64,000 bases of DNA from Desulfuromonas sp. CSMB_57 (GTDB lineage Bacteria > Desulfobacterota > Desulfuromonadia > Desulfuromonadales > Syntrophotaleaceae). Shown one piece after another: positions 43,589 to 62,748 of this stretch; the stretch's first letter is position 1, and each line of letters begins with the position of its first letter. Made by a program: the position numbers and the translations under genes. The stretch is taken from contig NZ_JAFCIY020000022.1 in the NCBI RefSeq assembly GCF_020194955.2, positions 62,001 to 126,000 on the forward strand, in the 5' to 3' direction. The notes beneath the pieces were generated by a model, which did not search any database, had not been told where the DNA came from, and saw only the letters and a list, made by a program, of their open reading frames with translations.

Positions 43589-44107
43589 ATGAAAAAAGAA
43601 GGCAAAGTCCAAATGGTGGCCGATATCGCTGCCAAATTGGCGGACTGCAAGGCGGCCTTTCTGGCCGATTACCGCGGTTTGAGCGTCGAGCAGGTTGAAC
43701 AGTTGCGTGCGGAATTGCGTGCGGCCGGCGTGGAATACCGCGTCATCAAGAACACCCTGTTGCGTCTGGCCGCCAAGGGCACCGGGATCGAGTGTCTGTC
43801 CGGGCAATTGGTCGGACCGACGGCCGTGGCCCTGGTCCGCAACGATCCGGTTGCTCCGGCCAAGGTTCTGGTCGAATTTGCCAAGAAATGCCAGGCCTTC
43901 GAACTCAAGGCGGGTGCCTTAGGTGGCAAAGTATTGTCTGTGACGGACATTCAAGCCCTGGCGGAACTGCCGAGTCGCGAAGTGCTGCTCGCCAAGATGC
44001 TGGGCTCCATGAATGCGCCGGTCACCAATTTCGTCGGCGTTCTGGCAGCTGTGCCTCGTTCCCTGGTTCAGGTGCTGGCCGCAATTCAGGACCAAAAGGC
44101 CGCCTGA
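43589..44107 (+). CDS. rplJ: Ribosomal protein L10
   Basis: 172 residues ([20 protein letters not shown] at the start; [20 protein letters not shown]). It anchors L7/L12 dimers on the ribosome through its C-terminal helix. AAGGAGGAGAGACG gives a strong ribosome binding site. It is controlled by the L10 leader upstream and followed by rplL. Confidence 0.97.
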   Translation: MKKEGKVQMVADIAAKLADCKAAFLADYRGLSVEQVEQLRAELRAAGVEYRVIKNTLLRLAAKGTGIECLSGQLVGPTAVALVRNDPVAPAKVLVEFAKKCQAFELKAGALGGKVLSVTDIQALAELPSREVLLAKMLGSMNAPVTNFVGVLAAVPRSLVQVLAAIQDQKAA

Positions 44108-44173
44108 AAATCCATTTTCACTTAAAAGCTTCCATCCGTTTTGCTGCGGATGACTCTACGGAGGTTTATTCCC

Positions 44174-44560
44174 ATGGCTGATATCACCAAAGAGCAAGTT
44201 GTTGCCTTTATCGAAAGCATGACCGTTCTGGAACTGTCCGAATTGGTCAAGGAACTCGAAGATAAATTCGGCGTTTCCGCCGCCGCTCCGGTTGCCGCCA
44301 TGGCTATGCCGGCGGCCGGTGCCGCTGCTGCCGCCCCGGTCGAGGAAAAGGATGAATTCGACGTCATCCTGGCCAGCGCCGGCGAAAAGAAAATCAACGT
44401 TATCAAGGTTGTTCGTGCTGCTACCGGTCTGGGCCTGAAAGAGGCCAAGGACCTGGTCGATGGCGCTCCGCAGACCCTCAAGGAAGCGGTGGCCAAGGCT
44501 GAAGCCGAAGAACTCAAAAAGCAGCTCGAAGAAGCCGGCGCGACGGTCGAGCTCAAGTAG
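44174..44560 (+). CDS. rplL: Ribosomal protein L7/L12
   Basis: 128 residues from [20 protein letters not shown]. The N-terminal dimerisation domain and an Ala/Pro-rich hinge (about 38-58) lead to the C-terminal domain with [20 protein letters not shown], which contacts translation factors. GGAGG lies about 8 nt before the ATG; an in-frame ATG 33 nt upstream is not used by other family members. Confidence 0.97.
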   Translation: MADITKEQVVAFIESMTVLELSELVKELEDKFGVSAAAPVAAMAMPAAGAAAAAPVEEKDEFDVILASAGEKKINVIKVVRAATGLGLKEAKDLVDGAPQTLKEAVAKAEAEELKKQLEEAGATVELK

Positions 44561-44583
44561 TTCCCCAATTACAGCGATGCCCT

Positions 44584-44623
44584 TAGCCAAGGCCGCTCTG
44601 TGCGGCCTTGGCTATTCTGCTTT
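44584..44623 (+). terminator. Attenuator-like hairpin between rplL and rpoB
   Basis: Perfect 13-bp stem (44584-44596 with 44602-44614), loop TCTGT, followed by a mixed TTCTGCTTT tail. It is placed like the partial terminator that sets the rplL:rpoB ratio in E. coli. Confidence 0.75.
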
Positions 44624-44652
44624 CGTCAGCGATCTCAGCCAAAGGAGAAAAC

Positions 44653-48759
<4,107 letters not shown>

Positions 48760-48798
48760 CATTCAACAGCATCATCCATCCCGTTAGGAGGGTGTGTT

Positions 48799-51700
48799 TT
48801 GGAAGATATCTTTAGCCTTTTTGAACGACCGAAAGATCCTTTGAGTTTCAACGCCATCCGGTTGTCCCTGGTGTCTCCGGAGAAGATCCGGGAACGGTCC
48901 TTTGGTGAAGTGAAAAAACCCGAGACCATCAACTACCGCACGTTCAAGCCGGAGCGCGACGGGCTGTTCTGCGCCAAGATTTTTGGTCCGACCAAGGATT
49001 ACGAGTGCAACTGCGGCAAATACAAGCGCATGAAGCATCGCGGCATCGTCTGCGAAAAATGCGGTGTCGAGGTCATTCCCAGCAAGGTGCGCCGCGAGCG
49101 GCTCGGGCATATCGATCTGGCCTGCCCGGTGGCTCATATCTGGTTCCTCAAGTCCCTGCCGTCGCGCATTTCCACTTTGCTGGACATGACCCTCAAGGAA
49201 GTGGAGCGGATTCTATACTTCGAAGCATATATCGTCGTCGATCCGGGCGATACGCCGCTGTTCAAGGGGCAGTTGCTGACGGACGACAAATATGCCGAGA
49301 TGATGGATGAATATGCCGGCCAGTTCGTGGCCAGCATGGGTGCGGAAGCCATTCGGGATTACCTCCTCGCCATCGATGTCGATGAGCTGTCCGTGTCCCT
49401 GCGTCAGGAGATGAACGAAGCCGCCAGCGAAGCTAAGCGCAAGAAGATCGCCAAGCGGCTCAAGGTGGTGGATGCCTTCAAATACAGCGGTAATCGTCCC
49501 GAATGGATGATTCTCGAAACCATCCCGGTGCTGCCGCCCGAGTTGCGGCCTCTGGTGCCGCTGGATGGCGGCCGTTTTGCGACCTCGGATCTGAACGATT
49601 TGTATCGCCGGGTCATCAACCGCAACAACCGCCTGAAGCGTCTCATGGAGCTGAGGGCGCCGGAAGTCATCATCCGCAATGAGAAACGGATGCTGCAGGA
49701 AGCGGTCGATGCCCTGTTCGACAACGGGCGGCGTGGTCGGGCCATCACCGGTCCGAACAAGCGTCCCTTGAAATCCCTGTCCGACATGCTCAAGGGCAAG
49801 GGTGGCCGTTTCCGCCAGAACCTGCTGGGAAAACGCGTCGACTACTCCGGACGTTCGGTTATTGTCGTCGGTCCGGAACTGAAACTGCATCAATGCGGTC
49901 TGCCGAAAAAGATGGCTCTGGAACTCTTCAAGCCGTTCATTTACAACAAGCTTGAGGAGCGCGGGTACTGCACCACCATCAAGAGCGCCAAGAAGATGGT
50001 GGAAAAGGAGAAGGCCGAGGTCTGGGATGTGCTTGAAGAGGTGATCAAGGAACATCCGGTCATGCTCAACCGCGCACCGACCCTGCATCGCCTGGGCATT
50101 CAGGCTTTCGAGCCGGTGCTCATCGAAGGCAAGGCCATCCAGTTGCATCCCCTGGTCTGCACCGCCTTCAACGCCGACTTCGACGGTGACCAGATGGCGG
50201 TGCATCTGCCGCTGTCCATCGAAAGCCAGATCGAGACCCGGGTGTTGATGATGTCCACCAACAACATCCTGTCGCCGGCCCACGGCAAGCCGATCATCGT
50301 GCCCTCTCAGGACATGATCCTGGGTCTGTACTATATGACCCGCGAACGTTCGTTTGCCCGGGGAGAAGGCAAGGTCATGGCCTCGCGGGACGAAGTGCGC
50401 ATGGCCTATGACGCCGGTGAGGTCGATTTGCAGGCGCGCCTTAAAGTGCGCATGTCGCGGGTGCTCGGCGAAGCCCCGCAGCTCATTGAAACGACCGTGG
50501 GGCGGGTATTGCTGCGCGATATCGTGACCGAGGTCATTCCCTTCGAGCATATCAATCAGGTGCTGGGGAAAAAACAGGTGGCGAATCTTATCGATGTCTG
50601 CTTCCGCCTGGCCGGCAACAAGGAAACGGTCATCCTGGCGGATCGCCTCAAGGAGACCGGCTACCGCTTCTCGACCCTGGCCGGCATCTCCATTTGCCTG
50701 GACGACATGGTCATCCCCGAAACCAAGGACACCTTCATGACCAAGGCGGTTTCCGAGGTGACGGAGATCCAGCGGCAGTACACTGAAGGTCTGATCACCG
50801 ACGGGGAACGCTACAACAAGGTCATCGATATCTGGGCCAAGTGCACCGAGGATATCGCCCAGACCATGCTCGAAACCCTTTCCAAGGATGAAGTCGTCAG
50901 CCCTTCCGGTGAAACGGTGAAGGTGCCTTCCTTCAACTCCATCCATATGATGGCGGACTCCGGAGCCCGCGGCAGCGCCCAGCAGATCCGTCAGTTGGCG
51001 GGGATGCGCGGTCTGATGGCCAAACCGTCGGGGGAAATCATCGAAACCCCGATTACGGCCAACTTCCGTGAGGGGTTGACGGTTCTGCAGTACTTCATTT
51101 CCACCCACGGTGCCCGCAAGGGTCTTGCCGATACGGCTCTGAAGACCGCCAACTCCGGTTACTTGACCCGGCGTCTGGTCGACGTGGCGCAGGATGCCAT
51201 TATTACGGAGCAGGATTGCGGTACCCTGGACGGGATTCTCATGTCCGCTCTGACTGAAGGCGGGGAAGTCATCGAACGCCTGGGCGATCGCATTCTCGGT
51301 CGTGCCGCCCTCGAAGACGTGCTGGATCCGGTTACCGGCGAAGTCCTGGTGGAAGCCAACCAAGACCTCGATGAAAACCTGGTGCAGCGGATTGAGGACG
51401 CCGGCATCGAAAAGCTTAAAATCAGATCGGTACTGACCTGCCAGAGTCCGCGGGGCATCTGCGCGACCTGCTACGGTCGCGACCTGGCCCGCGGACACCT
51501 GGTCAACCTCGGCGAGGCGGTCGGCGTCATCGCCGCCCAATCCATCGGCGAACCGGGCACCCAGTTGACCATGCGGACCTTCCACATCGGCGGTACCGCT
51601 TCGCGGCGAGCCGAACAGACCAGCCTTGAAGCCCGCTTCGACGGCCAACTCAAGTACCTGAATCTGAACTGGGTTGTGGACAACGACGGGCACCACGTGG

Positions 51701-52983
51701 TCATGAACCGGAACGCCGAAATCGCCGTGGTCGACGAGACCGGCCGCGAGCGGGAGCGCTACGGGGTCGTGTACGGTGCGCGTTTGCGCATCGGCCCGGA
51801 TGGCGCGGTCCGTAGCGGGGCCCTGCTGGCCGAGTGGGACCCGTACACCATGCCGATCCTGACGGAAATCGCCGGCCGGATTCGTTATGGTGACATCATC
51901 GAAGGCGTCACCATGGAGGAGCAACTCGATGATGTAACGGGCTTGTCCCGGAAGGTCATCATCGAGTCCAAGGGGGCCGACAAGCGGCCGCGCATCACCC
52001 TCAAGGACGAGGAGGGACGCACCGTCAAACTTCCCAATGGTGCTCCGGCGCGCTACATGCTGCCGGTGGGAGCGAACATCGTCGCCATCGAGGACGAGAT
52101 GGCCAGTGCCGGTGCCATTCTCGCCAAGATTCCCCGCGAGACCACCAAAACCAAGGACATTACCGGTGGTCTGCCGCGCGTTGCCGAGCTTTTCGAAGCC
52201 CGCAAGCCCAAGGAGTATGCCATTATCGCCGAAATCGACGGGATCGTCGCCTTTGGCAAGGACTCCAAGGGCAAGCGCAAGGTCATCGTGACCCCTGATA
52301 TCGGTGAACCGAAGGAATACCTGATTCCCAAGGGCAAACACATCAGCGTCCATGAGGGCGATCATGTGAAAGCCGGTGAAGCATTGATGGACGGTTCCAG
52401 CAACCCCCATGATATCCTCCGGGTACTGGGTGAAAAGGACCTGGCCAAATACCTGGTCGACGAAGTGCAGGAGGTCTACCGTCTGCAGGGCGTCAAGATC
52501 AACGACAAACATATCGAGGTGATCGTGCGCCAGATGCTGCGCCGGGTGCGCATCAAGGAGCCGGGCAATACCCGGTTCCTGGTGGACGATCAGGTGGAAC
52601 GCTGGGAGTTCGAAACCGAAAACCAGCGAGTGCTGGCCGAAGGCGGCATGCCTGCCGTGGGTGAACCGTTGATGTTGGGGATCACCAAGGCCTCGCTGTC
52701 GACGGAGTCCTTCATTTCGGCGGCTTCTTTCCAGGAAACCACCAAGGTCCTGACCCAGGCCGCCATTGAGGGCAAGGTCGACTATCTGCGCGGCCTCAAG
52801 GAAAACGTCATCATGGGCCGCCTGATTCCGGCGGGTACCGGCATTTCAAAGTATCGCAGTGCCAAGTTGCTCATCGAGGATCCCGTCGAACCGGAAGAGG
52901 TGTTCCCCTTGGAGGGCGACGAAGAGGAAGAGCTGGAAGGTGACGAACTGCTGCTGGAAAGCGAGGCGGACAACCAGGAATAA
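48799..52983 (+). CDS. rpoC: RNA polymerase subunit beta'
   Basis: 1394 residues with a TTG start at 48799, chosen for AGGAGG 7 nt upstream and for the family N terminus [17 protein letters not shown]. Zinc site 1 is CNCGKY...CEKCG (about 70-88); the catalytic Mg2+ loop is [10 protein letters not shown]; zinc site 2 is [15 protein letters not shown]; and the C-terminal tail is acidic ([12 protein letters not shown]). With beta it forms the active centre. The str operon promoter follows within 40 nt. Confidence 0.98.
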   Translation: MEDIFSLFERPKDPLSFNAIRLSLVSPEKIRERSFGEVKKPETINYRTFKPERDGLFCAKIFGPTKDYECNCGKYKRMKHRGIVCEKCGVEVIPSKVRRERLGHIDLACPVAHIWFLKSLPSRISTLLDMTLKEVERILYFEAYIVVDPGDTPLFKGQLLTDDKYAEMMDEYAGQFVASMGAEAIRDYLLAIDVDELSVSLRQEMNEAASEAKRKKIAKRLKVVDAFKYSGNRPEWMILETIPVLPPELRPLVPLDGGRFATSDLNDLYRRVINRNNRLKRLMELRAPEVIIRNEKRMLQEAVDALFDNGRRGRAITGPNKRPLKSLSDMLKGKGGRFRQNLLGKRVDYSGRSVIVVGPELKLHQCGLPKKMALELFKPFIYNKLEERGYCTTIKSAKKMVEKEKAEVWDVLEEVIKEHPVMLNRAPTLHRLGIQAFEPVLIEGKAIQLHPLVCTAFNADFDGDQMAVHLPLSIESQIETRVLMMSTNNILSPAHGKPIIVPSQDMILGLYYMTRERSFARGEGKVMASRDEVRMAYDAGEVDLQARLKVRMSRVLGEAPQLIETTVGRVLLRDIVTEVIPFEHINQVLGKKQVANLIDVCFRLAGNKETVILADRLKETGYRFSTLAGISICLDDMVIPETKDTFMTKAVSEVTEIQRQYTEGLITDGERYNKVIDIWAKCTEDIAQTMLETLSKDEVVSPSGETVKVPSFNSIHMMADSGARGSAQQIRQLAGMRGLMAKPSGEIIETPITANFREGLTVLQYFISTHGARKGLADTALKTANSGYLTRRLVDVAQDAIITEQDCGTLDGILMSALTEGGEVIERLGDRILGRAALEDVLDPVTGEVLVEANQDLDENLVQRIEDAGIEKLKIRSVLTCQSPRGICATCYGRDLARGHLVNLGEAVGVIAAQSIGEPGTQLTMRTFHIGGTASRRAEQTSLEARFDGQLKYLNLNWVVDNDGHHVVMNRNAEIAVVDETGRERERYGVVYGARLRIGPDGAVRSGALLAEWDPYTMPILTEIAGRIRYGDIIEGVTMEEQLDDVTGLSRKVIIESKGADKRPRITLKDEEGRTVKLPNGAPARYMLPVGANIVAIEDEMASAGAILAKIPRETTKTKDITGGLPRVAELFEARKPKEYAIIAEIDGIVAFGKDSKGKRKVIVTPDIGEPKEYLIPKGKHISVHEGDHVKAGEALMDGSSNPHDILRVLGEKDLAKYLVDEVQEVYRLQGVKINDKHIEVIVRQMLRRVRIKEPGNTRFLVDDQVERWEFETENQRVLAEGGMPAVGEPLMLGITKASLSTESFISAASFQETTKVLTQAAIEGKVDYLRGLKENVIMGRLIPAGTGISKYRSAKLLIEDPVEPEEVFPLEGDEEEELEGDELLLESEADNQE

Positions 52984-53021
52984 TGCCAGAAACAAGCCGG
53001 CGTGTGCGCCGGAAATAAAGC

Positions 53022-53050
53022 TTGACATTGTCTACGCGGATTGATAATGT
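53022..53050 (+). promoter_or_regulatory. Promoter of the str operon
   Basis: TTGACA (53022-53027), 17-nt spacer, TAATGT (53045-53050); a GATAAT two bases earlier is an alternative -10. The leader holds a hairpin AGCGGG...CCCGCT near 53053-53071. Confidence 0.65.
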
Positions 53051-53125
53051 GAGCGGGTTTTTCGCCCGCTAAATCCTAGTGGTTCTTTTTTAACTTAAGG
53101 TATTGTGATTTCGGGAGTTAAGTAG

Positions 53126-53497
53126 ATGCCGACCATCAATCAGTTGATTCGCAAGGGACGCGAAAAGAAGATCCGCAAGTCCACTGCGCCGGCGCTCAAA
53201 GGTAATCCCCAGAAGCGCGGGGTGTGCACGAGGGTTTATACCACCACCCCTAAAAAGCCCAACTCCGCGCTCCGTAAGGTTGCGCGTGTGCGTCTGACCA
53301 ATGGGATCGTGGTTACGTCCTATATTCCGGGTGTCGGCCATAACCTGCAGGAGCACTCCGTTGTGCTCATTCGCGGGGGGCGCGTCAAGGACCTTCCGGG
53401 TGTGCGCTACCATATTGTGCGCGGCACCCTGGATTTGGCGGGAGTCAAGGATCGCAAGCAGGCCCGATCCAAGTATGGCGCGAAGCGTCCCAAGTAG
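53126..53497 (+). CDS. rpsL: Ribosomal protein S12
   Basis: 123 residues. [20 protein letters not shown] and [17 protein letters not shown] carry the Lys residues (about 43 and 88) at the streptomycin-sensitive type. S12 lines the decoding centre. First gene of rpsL-rpsG-fusA-tuf. Confidence 0.98.
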   Translation: MPTINQLIRKGREKKIRKSTAPALKGNPQKRGVCTRVYTTTPKKPNSALRKVARVRLTNGIVVTSYIPGVGHNLQEHSVVLIRGGRVKDLPGVRYHIVRGTLDLAGVKDRKQARSKYGAKRPK

Positions 53498-53519
53498 CCC
53501 AGGAGCGTGAGGGGAAACC

Positions 53520-53990
53520 ATGCCGAGAAGAAGAGAGATAGCGAAGAGGGTCATCCTTCCGGATCCCAAATATAATGATCGAATGGTGGCCAAGTTCATC
53601 AATGCGATCATGCTCCAAGGCAAGAAAAGCACGGCTGAGGGGATTGTTTACGGCGCGTTCGATTTGTTGGCCGAGCGTTCCGGCGAAAATGCGCTCGAGG
53701 TTTTCAAGAAGGCCCTCGATAACGTACGGCCGGTGCTGGAAGTCAAGTCGCGTCGTGTCGGTGGTTCCACTTATCAGGTGCCTGTCGAAATTCGGGCCGA
53801 CCGCCGCAATGCGCTGGGGATTCGCTGGTTGATCAACTATGCCCGCGGGCGTGGAGAGAAAACCATGCAGGAGCGTCTGGCCGGCGAGTTGCTCGATGCC
53901 GCCAATAATCGCGGTTCAACGGTGAAGAAAAAAGAAGATACGCACCGCATGGCCGAGGCCAACAAGGCGTTTGCCCATTACCGCTGGTAG
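53520..53990 (+). CDS. rpsG: Ribosomal protein S7
   Basis: 156 residues ([20 protein letters not shown] at the start; [20 protein letters not shown] in the middle). Primary binder that nucleates the 30S head near the E and P sites, and translational repressor of the str operon in E. coli. GTGAGGGG precedes the ATG. It lies 22 nt after rpsL. Confidence 0.98.
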   Translation: MPRRREIAKRVILPDPKYNDRMVAKFINAIMLQGKKSTAEGIVYGAFDLLAERSGENALEVFKKALDNVRPVLEVKSRRVGGSTYQVPVEIRADRRNALGIRWLINYARGRGEKTMQERLAGELLDAANNRGSTVKKKEDTHRMAEANKAFAHYRW

Positions 53991-54026
53991 TATTCATCCA
54001 GTCTTCAAGGAAGGAAGAAGTTCGTT

Positions 54027-56105
<2,079 letters not shown>

Positions 56106-56131
56106 TAGCCCGAATTTCAGGAGGAAGCTTC

Positions 56132-57322
<1,191 letters not shown>

Positions 57323-57333
57323 AGGAAAACACC

Positions 57334-57642
57334 ATGCAAAGCCAGAAAATCAGAATCCGTTTGAAGGCTTACGATCATAAATTGCTCGATCTTTCGGTGC
57401 ATGAAATCGTCGATACCGCCAAGCGTACCGGGGCACGGGTCGCCGGGCCGATTCCACTGCCGACGGTTATCAACAAGTATTGCGTTCTGCGTGGTCCCCA
57501 CGTGGACAAAAAGAGCCGCGAGCAATTTGAAATGCGCACCCACAAGCGGTTGCTGGATATCGTTGAGCCGACCCAGCAGACGGTCGACGCGCTGATGAAG
57601 CTCGACCTGTCCGCCGGCGTCGATGTTGAAATCAAGCTTTAA
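57334..57642 (+). CDS. rpsJ: Ribosomal protein S10
   Basis: 102 residues ([20 protein letters not shown]). [14 protein letters not shown] and [16 protein letters not shown] are conserved S10 segments. It acts in the 30S head and also as NusE in antitermination with NusB and NusG. First gene of the S10 block, without a clear promoter of its own after tuf2. Confidence 0.98.
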   Translation: MQSQKIRIRLKAYDHKLLDLSVHEIVDTAKRTGARVAGPIPLPTVINKYCVLRGPHVDKKSREQFEMRTHKRLLDIVEPTQQTVDALMKLDLSAGVDVEIKL

Positions 57643-57673
57643 ATCACATATTTGAGCGTTAAGGGAACACACC

Positions 57674-58309
57674 ATGGTGAAGGGAATCTTGGGTAAGAAG
57701 CTGGGTATGACCCAGGTCTTTGCTGCAGACGGGAAACGCATCCCGGTTACGGTCGTGCAGGCCGGACCCTGTGTGGTTCTGCAGCGGAAGACTGTGGAAA
57801 CTGACGGCTACAATGCCCTTCAGTTGGGTTTTGGTCAAAAAGCGGCGCAGCGGACCAACCAGCCTGCGATGGGCCACTTCAAGAAGGCGGGTCAGGGGGC
57901 TTTTCAGTACCTGCGCGAGCTGGATGTCGAAGGTATCGATGAGCATCAGGTCGGCGATGAGATTACCTGCGACGGGCTCTTTGCGGCCGGCGAATTGGTC
58001 GATGTCAGCGGGACCAGCAAAGGCAAGGGCTTTCAGGGCGTCATCAAGCGTTGGAACTTCTCGGGTGGCCGCAATACCCATGGTTCCATGTTTCACCGTC
58101 GCCCTGGCTCCATCGGCTGCAGCGCTTGGCCTTCACGGGTGTTCAAGGGCAAGAAGATGGCCGGCCAGATGGGCAACCGGAAGGTGACCACTCAGGGCCT
58201 CGAAGTTATTGATGTACGAGCCGGCGAGAACTTGATTCTCATCAAAGGAGCTGTTCCGGGCGCGGCCAACGGGCTGGTTGTAATCCGGAAAAGCCGCAAG
58301 GCGAAATAG
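57674..58309 (+). CDS. rplC: Ribosomal protein L3
   Basis: 211 residues ([20 protein letters not shown]). The loop [20 protein letters not shown] reaches toward the peptidyl transferase centre. AAGGGAAC lies upstream of the ATG. Early assembly protein of the 50S subunit. Confidence 0.98.
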   Translation: MVKGILGKKLGMTQVFAADGKRIPVTVVQAGPCVVLQRKTVETDGYNALQLGFGQKAAQRTNQPAMGHFKKAGQGAFQYLRELDVEGIDEHQVGDEITCDGLFAAGELVDVSGTSKGKGFQGVIKRWNFSGGRNTHGSMFHRRPGSIGCSAWPSRVFKGKKMAGQMGNRKVTTQGLEVIDVRAGENLILIKGAVPGAANGLVVIRKSRKAK

Positions 58310-58342
58310 CGGCTCCGTACTCAGATATCCTGGAGAAAGACC

Positions 58343-58963
58343 ATGGCTAAGATTGCAGTATATGATATAAACCGGAATCAGGTGGCGGAACGTGAATTGT
58401 CCGACCTGGTATTCAATACCGAGGTCAAGGAATACTTGATTCACGATATGGTGCGTTATCAGCTGGCGGCACGCCGCCAGGGTACCGCAGCCTGCAAAAA
58501 CCGCACGGCCGTGGCGGGTGGCGGTCGTAAACCGTACCGTCAAAAAGGCACCGGCAATGCCCGTCAGGGAAGTTCAAGGGCCCCCAACCATGTCGGTGGC
58601 GGCATTGTTTTCGGTCCGACGCCGCGCAGCTATGCCTTCAAGCTCAATAAAAAGGTCAAAAAAGCAGCTTTGCGGTCGGCCCTGTCGGCCCGCTACAAGG
58701 AAGAGCGCCTGGCCGTGCTGAATGAGATTGCCCTTGAGGCCATCAGCACCAAGCAGTTCGTTCAGGTTCTGGATCGCTTTGGTCTGGACAAGGTGCTGTT
58801 CGTGGTCGAAGGCGACAATCTGAACCTTGAACTTTCGGCGCGGAATCTGCCGAACGTTAAGGTTCTGAAGGCTGAAGGGGTTAATGTTTACGACCTGATG
58901 CACTACCCCAACCTGGTTTTGACCGATGGGGCTGTAGACCAGTTGGAAGGAGTGTTAGCCTGA
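58343..58963 (+). CDS. rplD: Ribosomal protein L4
   Basis: 206 residues. The extended loop [20 protein letters not shown] followed by [14 protein letters not shown] lines the exit tunnel. In E. coli L4 also represses the S10 operon; no such leader was identified here. Its TGA overlaps the rplW ATG by one base. Confidence 0.98.
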   Translation: MAKIAVYDINRNQVAERELSDLVFNTEVKEYLIHDMVRYQLAARRQGTAACKNRTAVAGGGRKPYRQKGTGNARQGSSRAPNHVGGGIVFGPTPRSYAFKLNKKVKKAALRSALSARYKEERLAVLNEIALEAISTKQFVQVLDRFGLDKVLFVVEGDNLNLELSARNLPNVKVLKAEGVNVYDLMHYPNLVLTDGAVDQLEGVLA

Positions 58964-59250
58964 TGAAACCGTTGCATGAAATTCTGAAGCGGCCGTTGGT
59001 GACCGAAAAAACCGTTCAACAGGAGGGCGGTCCGCAGGTAATCGCCTTCGAAGTTGGTCGTTTGGCCAACAAACTTGAAATCAAGCAGGCTGTTGAAAAA
59101 GCTTTCGATGTCAAGGTGAGGACCGTTAACACCATCCTCGTCGCCGGTAAGGTCAAGCGGGTTGGGCGCAATATCGGCAAGCGCTCCAATTGGAAGAAGG
59201 CCTATGTTACCCTGGCCGAGGGCAGCAAGATCGACCTGTTCGGTGTTTAA
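58963..59250 (+). CDS. rplW: Ribosomal protein L23
   Basis: 95 residues ([20 protein letters not shown]). It sits at the tunnel exit and is the docking site for trigger factor and SRP. Translationally coupled to rplD through TGATG. Confidence 0.98.
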   Translation: MKPLHEILKRPLVTEKTVQQEGGPQVIAFEVGRLANKLEIKQAVEKAFDVKVRTVNTILVAGKVKRVGRNIGKRSNWKKAYVTLAEGSKIDLFGV

Positions 59251-59283
59251 TCAGGTGCAATCAAGTCATACGGAGTAACGAAA

Positions 59284-60105
59284 ATGGCAATCAAAAAATT
59301 CAAGCCGACCTCACCCGGCCGCCGCCATATGACGTCGGCCGATTTTAGCGATATAACCGCGGCCAAGCCTGAGAAAACCCTGGTTGAAAAACTCGATCGT
59401 TCGGGGGGCCGGAACAATGCCGGTCGCATCACCAAACGTCACACCGGTGGTGGGCATAAACGCAAGTACCGACTGATCGATTTTCGGCGGGAAAAGAAAG
59501 AGATTCCGGCCAAGGTCGTGAGCATCGAGTATGACCCGAACCGGTCCGCTCGCATCGCCCTGGTTTGCTACTCCGATGGCGAAAAGCGTTATATCCTGGC
59601 GCCCGTCGGCTTGCGCGTTGGCGATACGGTCGTGGCCAGTGCCGATGCCGACATCAAGCCTGGCAATGCCATGGCCATCCGCTCTATTCCCCTTGGTACC
59701 TGGGTGCACAATGTGGAACTCAAGGTGGGCAAGGGTGGACAGTTGGCACGCAGCGCCGGGACCTATGCCATGATTGCCGCCAAGGAAGGCAAGTACGCCC
59801 AGTTGCGGTTACCTTCCGGTGAAGTGCGGTTGGTGTTGCAGGACTGCTGCGCCACGGTGGGACAGGTCGGTAACATTCACCATGAAAATGTCAAAATGGG
59901 CAAGGCCGGGCGTAATCGCTGGCTGGGCAAGCGTCCGCAATCTCGCGGCGTCGCCATGAACCCGGTCGACCATCCGCACGGCGGCGGCGAAGGCAAGAGT
60001 TCCGGCGGTCGTCATCCGGTCACGCCGTGGGGCGTGCCGACCAAGGGTTACAAGACTCGTGTCAACAAGCGCACCAGTCGTTTCATTGTGCGTCGTAAAA
60101 AATAA
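59284..60105 (+). CDS. rplB: Ribosomal protein L2
   Basis: 273 residues ([20 protein letters not shown]). [20 protein letters not shown] contains the conserved His near the peptidyl transferase centre. Needed for subunit association and tRNA binding. Confidence 0.98.
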   Translation: MAIKKFKPTSPGRRHMTSADFSDITAAKPEKTLVEKLDRSGGRNNAGRITKRHTGGGHKRKYRLIDFRREKKEIPAKVVSIEYDPNRSARIALVCYSDGEKRYILAPVGLRVGDTVVASADADIKPGNAMAIRSIPLGTWVHNVELKVGKGGQLARSAGTYAMIAAKEGKYAQLRLPSGEVRLVLQDCCATVGQVGNIHHENVKMGKAGRNRWLGKRPQSRGVAMNPVDHPHGGGEGKSSGGRHPVTPWGVPTKGYKTRVNKRTSRFIVRRKK

Positions 60106-60131
60106 GAACTGTTGAAATAGAGGAGATCACT

Positions 60132-60407
60132 GTGGCTAGATCGATCAAAAAAGGGCCGTACATCGAGGAGAGCCTGCTTCGGAAGATTGATACCGAAGGG
60201 GGCGCCGGTTCCAAAAAGGTTGTGAAGACCTGGTCTCGGCGATCGACCATTATCCCCGAATTCGTTGGATACACCTTCGCCGTTCACAACGGGAAGAAGT
60301 TTATCCCGGTGTTCGTGACGGAAAACATGGTAGGGCATAAGCTTGGCGAATTCGCTCCCACGCGCACCTACTATGGACATGGTGCCGATAAGAAGAGTAA
60401 AAAATAG
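60132..60407 (+). CDS. rpsS: Ribosomal protein S19
   Basis: 91 residues with a GTG start after [29 protein letters not shown] and [17 protein letters not shown] are conserved. Located in the 30S head with S13. Confidence 0.97.
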   Translation: MARSIKKGPYIEESLLRKIDTEGGAGSKKVVKTWSRRSTIIPEFVGYTFAVHNGKKFIPVFVTENMVGHKLGEFAPTRTYYGHGADKKSKK

Positions 60408-60437
60408 CCGAGCGTTTTCGCGAAGGAGTAGCAATAC

Positions 60438-60770
60438 ATGGAAGCCAGGGCCCAGCTCAGATATGCGCGACTGTCCCCGAGAAAGACCCGCTTGGTGGTT
60501 GATATGGTGCGGGGCAAAGGGGTTCAGGAAGCACTGAACATTCTCAACTTTTCTCCGCAGAAAGCGGCCGGCGTGGTTTCGAAACTGGTCAGTTCTGCCG
60601 TGGCCAACGCCGAACAAAAGGGGATCGCCGATGTCGATCGCCTGGTGGTTGCGACGATTACCGTGGATCAGGGGCCGGCACTGAAGCGCTTCATGCCGCG
60701 TGCCCAGGGCCGGGCAACCAAAATTCGCAAACCCACCAGCCATATCACCGTGGTACTGAACGAAAAATAA
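60438..60770 (+). CDS. rplV: Ribosomal protein L22
   Basis: 110 residues ([20 protein letters not shown]). The beta-hairpin region [20 protein letters not shown] lines the exit tunnel and is the macrolide-linked loop; it looks unaltered. Confidence 0.98.
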   Translation: MEARAQLRYARLSPRKTRLVVDMVRGKGVQEALNILNFSPQKAAGVVSKLVSSAVANAEQKGIADVDRLVVATITVDQGPALKRFMPRAQGRATKIRKPTSHITVVLNEK

Positions 60771-60791
60771 AAATTAAAGGGAGGTGATGAT

Positions 60792-61427
60792 TTGGGCCAG
60801 AAAGTTCATCCAGTAGGATTTAGATTGGGGGTCGTGAAGACCTGGGGATCTCGTTGGTATGCCGAGGGCGATTACTCGAAACTCGTGCATGAGGATGCCA
60901 AACTGCGGGACTACCTGAAAAAACGGCTTTATCATGCCGGAATTTCCAAAATTGACTTGGAACGCGCCGCAAATAAAGCTAAAATCAACATCTTTGCCGC
61001 ACGTCCCGGGATTATTATCGGCAAGAAGGGTGCAGAGGTTGAAGCCCTGAAAAAGGATCTGGCCCGCATCACCGATAAAGAAGTTTTCATCAATATCCAG
61101 GAAGTGCGCAAGCCTGAAATCGATGCCCAGTTGGTGGCTGAAAATGTGGCCTTGCAACTGGAGCGCCGCGTTGCCTTCCGGCGCGCCATGAAAAAAGCGG
61201 TCAGCATGGCTTTGAAATTCGGCGCCCAGGGTATCAAGGTGAATTGTAGTGGTCGTCTTGGCGGCGCAGAGATGAGCCGTACGGAATGGTACCGAGAAGG
61301 CCGGGTGCCTCTGCATACGCTTCGCGCGGATATCGATTACGGCTTTGCCGAAGCCAAGACTACCTACGGGATCATAGGCGTCAAGGTCCTGATCTTCAAG
61401 GGCGAAGTCTTGTCCCAGGAGCAGTAA
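60792..61427 (+). CDS. rpsC: Ribosomal protein S3
   Basis: 211 residues with a TTG start (GGGAGGTGATGAT upstream; family N terminus [20 protein letters not shown]). The KH domain has [18 protein letters not shown]. It lines the mRNA entry channel. Confidence 0.97.
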   Translation: MGQKVHPVGFRLGVVKTWGSRWYAEGDYSKLVHEDAKLRDYLKKRLYHAGISKIDLERAANKAKINIFAARPGIIIGKKGAEVEALKKDLARITDKEVFINIQEVRKPEIDAQLVAENVALQLERRVAFRRAMKKAVSMALKFGAQGIKVNCSGRLGGAEMSRTEWYREGRVPLHTLRADIDYGFAEAKTTYGIIGVKVLIFKGEVLSQEQ

Positions 61428-61453
61428 AGGGAACCGGATAGGAGTTATTTGCC

Positions 61454-61879
61454 ATGTTAATGCCCAAGAAGGTTAAACATAGAAAACAGTTTACGGGCCG
61501 GATGACCGGGACCGCAACCCGTGGGACCGAGTTGAATTTCGGTGATTTTGGTTTGAAAGCCGTGGAGTGCGGGTGGCTTTCTTCGCGGCAGATCGAGTCG
61601 GCCCGTCGTGCCATGACGAGGCACGTCAAGCGCGGGGGAAAAATCTGGATTCGGATTTTCCCTGATAAGCCGTTGACCCGGAAGCCCGCTGAAACACGTA
61701 TGGGCAAAGGGAAAGGTTCCCCTGAGAGCTGGGTGGCGGTTATTCGGCCTGGCATGATGCTGTATGAAATGCAGGGTGTGACCGCGGAAATCGCCTGTGA
61801 GGCCCTGCGGCTGGCCGCACACAAGCTGCCGGTAAAGACCAAGATTGTTGTCAGGGAGGATGCGGGTCATGAAGGCTAA
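61454..61879 (+). CDS. rplP: Ribosomal protein L16
   Basis: 141 residues ([20 protein letters not shown]). [20 protein letters not shown] and [14 protein letters not shown] are conserved. Positions A-site tRNA on the 50S subunit. It overlaps rpmC by 11 nt. Confidence 0.98.
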   Translation: MLMPKKVKHRKQFTGRMTGTATRGTELNFGDFGLKAVECGWLSSRQIESARRAMTRHVKRGGKIWIRIFPDKPLTRKPAETRMGKGKGSPESWVAVIRPGMMLYEMQGVTAEIACEALRLAAHKLPVKTKIVVREDAGHEG

Positions 61880-62057
61880 CGAGTTGCGCGAACTGAGCGT
61901 GGACGATCTGGAAAAAAAGGTTCAGGATCTGAACCGGGAACTGTTCAATCTCAAGTTCCAAATGGCAGCTGGTCAGTTGGAGAGTAGCGCCCGGTTGCCG
62001 AAGACGCGTCGGGATATCGCACGGGCAATGACCATCTTGCGTGAGAAGCGCGGCTAA
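61869..62057 (+). CDS. rpmC: Ribosomal protein L29
   Basis: 62 residues from [20 protein letters not shown], using the ATG at 61869 with GGAGG about 10 nt upstream. An earlier in-frame ATG would lie deeper inside rplP and does not match the family start. Tunnel-exit protein next to L23. Confidence 0.96.
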   Translation: MKANELRELSVDDLEKKVQDLNRELFNLKFQMAAGQLESSARLPKTRRDIARAMTILREKRG

Positions 62058-62077
62058 AGGGGCGTGGGAGGAATTCA

Positions 62078-62344
62078 ATGAAACAGGTTCGTGGTAATCG
62101 TAAGACCCGCGTCGGGATCGTCGTCAGCGACAAGATGGACAAGACCGTAGTGGTGAAAGTCGACCAGTTGGTCCTGCATCCGGTCTATAAAAAATATATC
62201 AAGCGTCGGGTGACCTTCAAAGCCCATGATGAAGAGAATCGCTGTAATGTCGGCGATAAGGTGGCGGTGGTCGAAACGCGGCCGCTCTCTCGCGATAAAC
62301 GGTGGCGGGTCAGGGAAATCCTTGAAAAGAACGTTATTCTGTAG
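62078..62344 (+). CDS. rpsQ: Ribosomal protein S17
   Basis: 88 residues ([20 protein letters not shown]). OB-fold primary binder of 16S r[23 protein letters not shown] is conserved. GGGAGGAATTCA upstream. Confidence 0.98.
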   Translation: MKQVRGNRKTRVGIVVSDKMDKTVVVKVDQLVLHPVYKKYIKRRVTFKAHDEENRCNVGDKVAVVETRPLSRDKRWRVREILEKNVIL

Positions 62345-62356
62345 GAGAAACTAGTC

Positions 62357-62725
62357 ATGATACAGATGCAGACGATGCTTGATGTCGCAGACAATTCCGG
62401 AGCCCGGAAGCTTTGCTGCATCAAGGTGCTTGGTGGCTCCAAGCGGAAATATGCCGGGCTTGGAGATATCATCATCTGCTCCGTCAAGGAGGCCCTGCCT
62501 AATTCCCGTGTCAAAAAAGGGGATGTGGTGCGAGCGGTTATCGTCCGGACTGCCAAGGAGGTTCCTCGGGCTGACGGGTCGGCGATCCGTTTCGACAAGA
62601 ACTCTGCCGTAGTGGTCAATCCTGCCGGTGAGCCTGTCGGGACTCGTATTTTCGGTCCGGTTGCCAGAGAACTTCGTGCCAAGCGGTTCATGAAGATCGT
62701 ATCGCTGGCCCCTGAAGTGCTCTAA
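62357..62725 (+). CDS. rplN: Ribosomal protein L14
   Basis: 122 residues ([20 protein letters not shown]). Conserved [20 protein letters not shown] and [10 protein letters not shown]. Forms an intersubunit bridge with 16S rRNA. Confidence 0.98.
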   Translation: MIQMQTMLDVADNSGARKLCCIKVLGGSKRKYAGLGDIIICSVKEALPNSRVKKGDVVRAVIVRTAKEVPRADGSAIRFDKNSAVVVNPAGEPVGTRIFGPVARELRAKRFMKIVSLAPEVL

Positions 62726-62748
62726 GAAACCGGTAGTGGGAGATAACA

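Noticed and set aside
43323-43592. 89-codon frame across the rplA-rplJ gap
   Set aside because: It lies over the L10 leader RNA and the hairpin; no protein similarity recognised.
49213-52512. 1099-codon open frame antisense to rpoC
   Set aside because: Mirror of a highly biased GC-rich coding strand; no domain, no ribosome binding site. The same holds for the long antisense frames over rpoB (45781-47943), nirBD (21870-24371) and fusA (54045-56048).
52997-53012. Hairpin CCGGCG-TGTG-CGCCGG as rpoC terminator
   Set aside because: Only a 6-bp stem with no T-run; too weak to call, and the str promoter follows at once.
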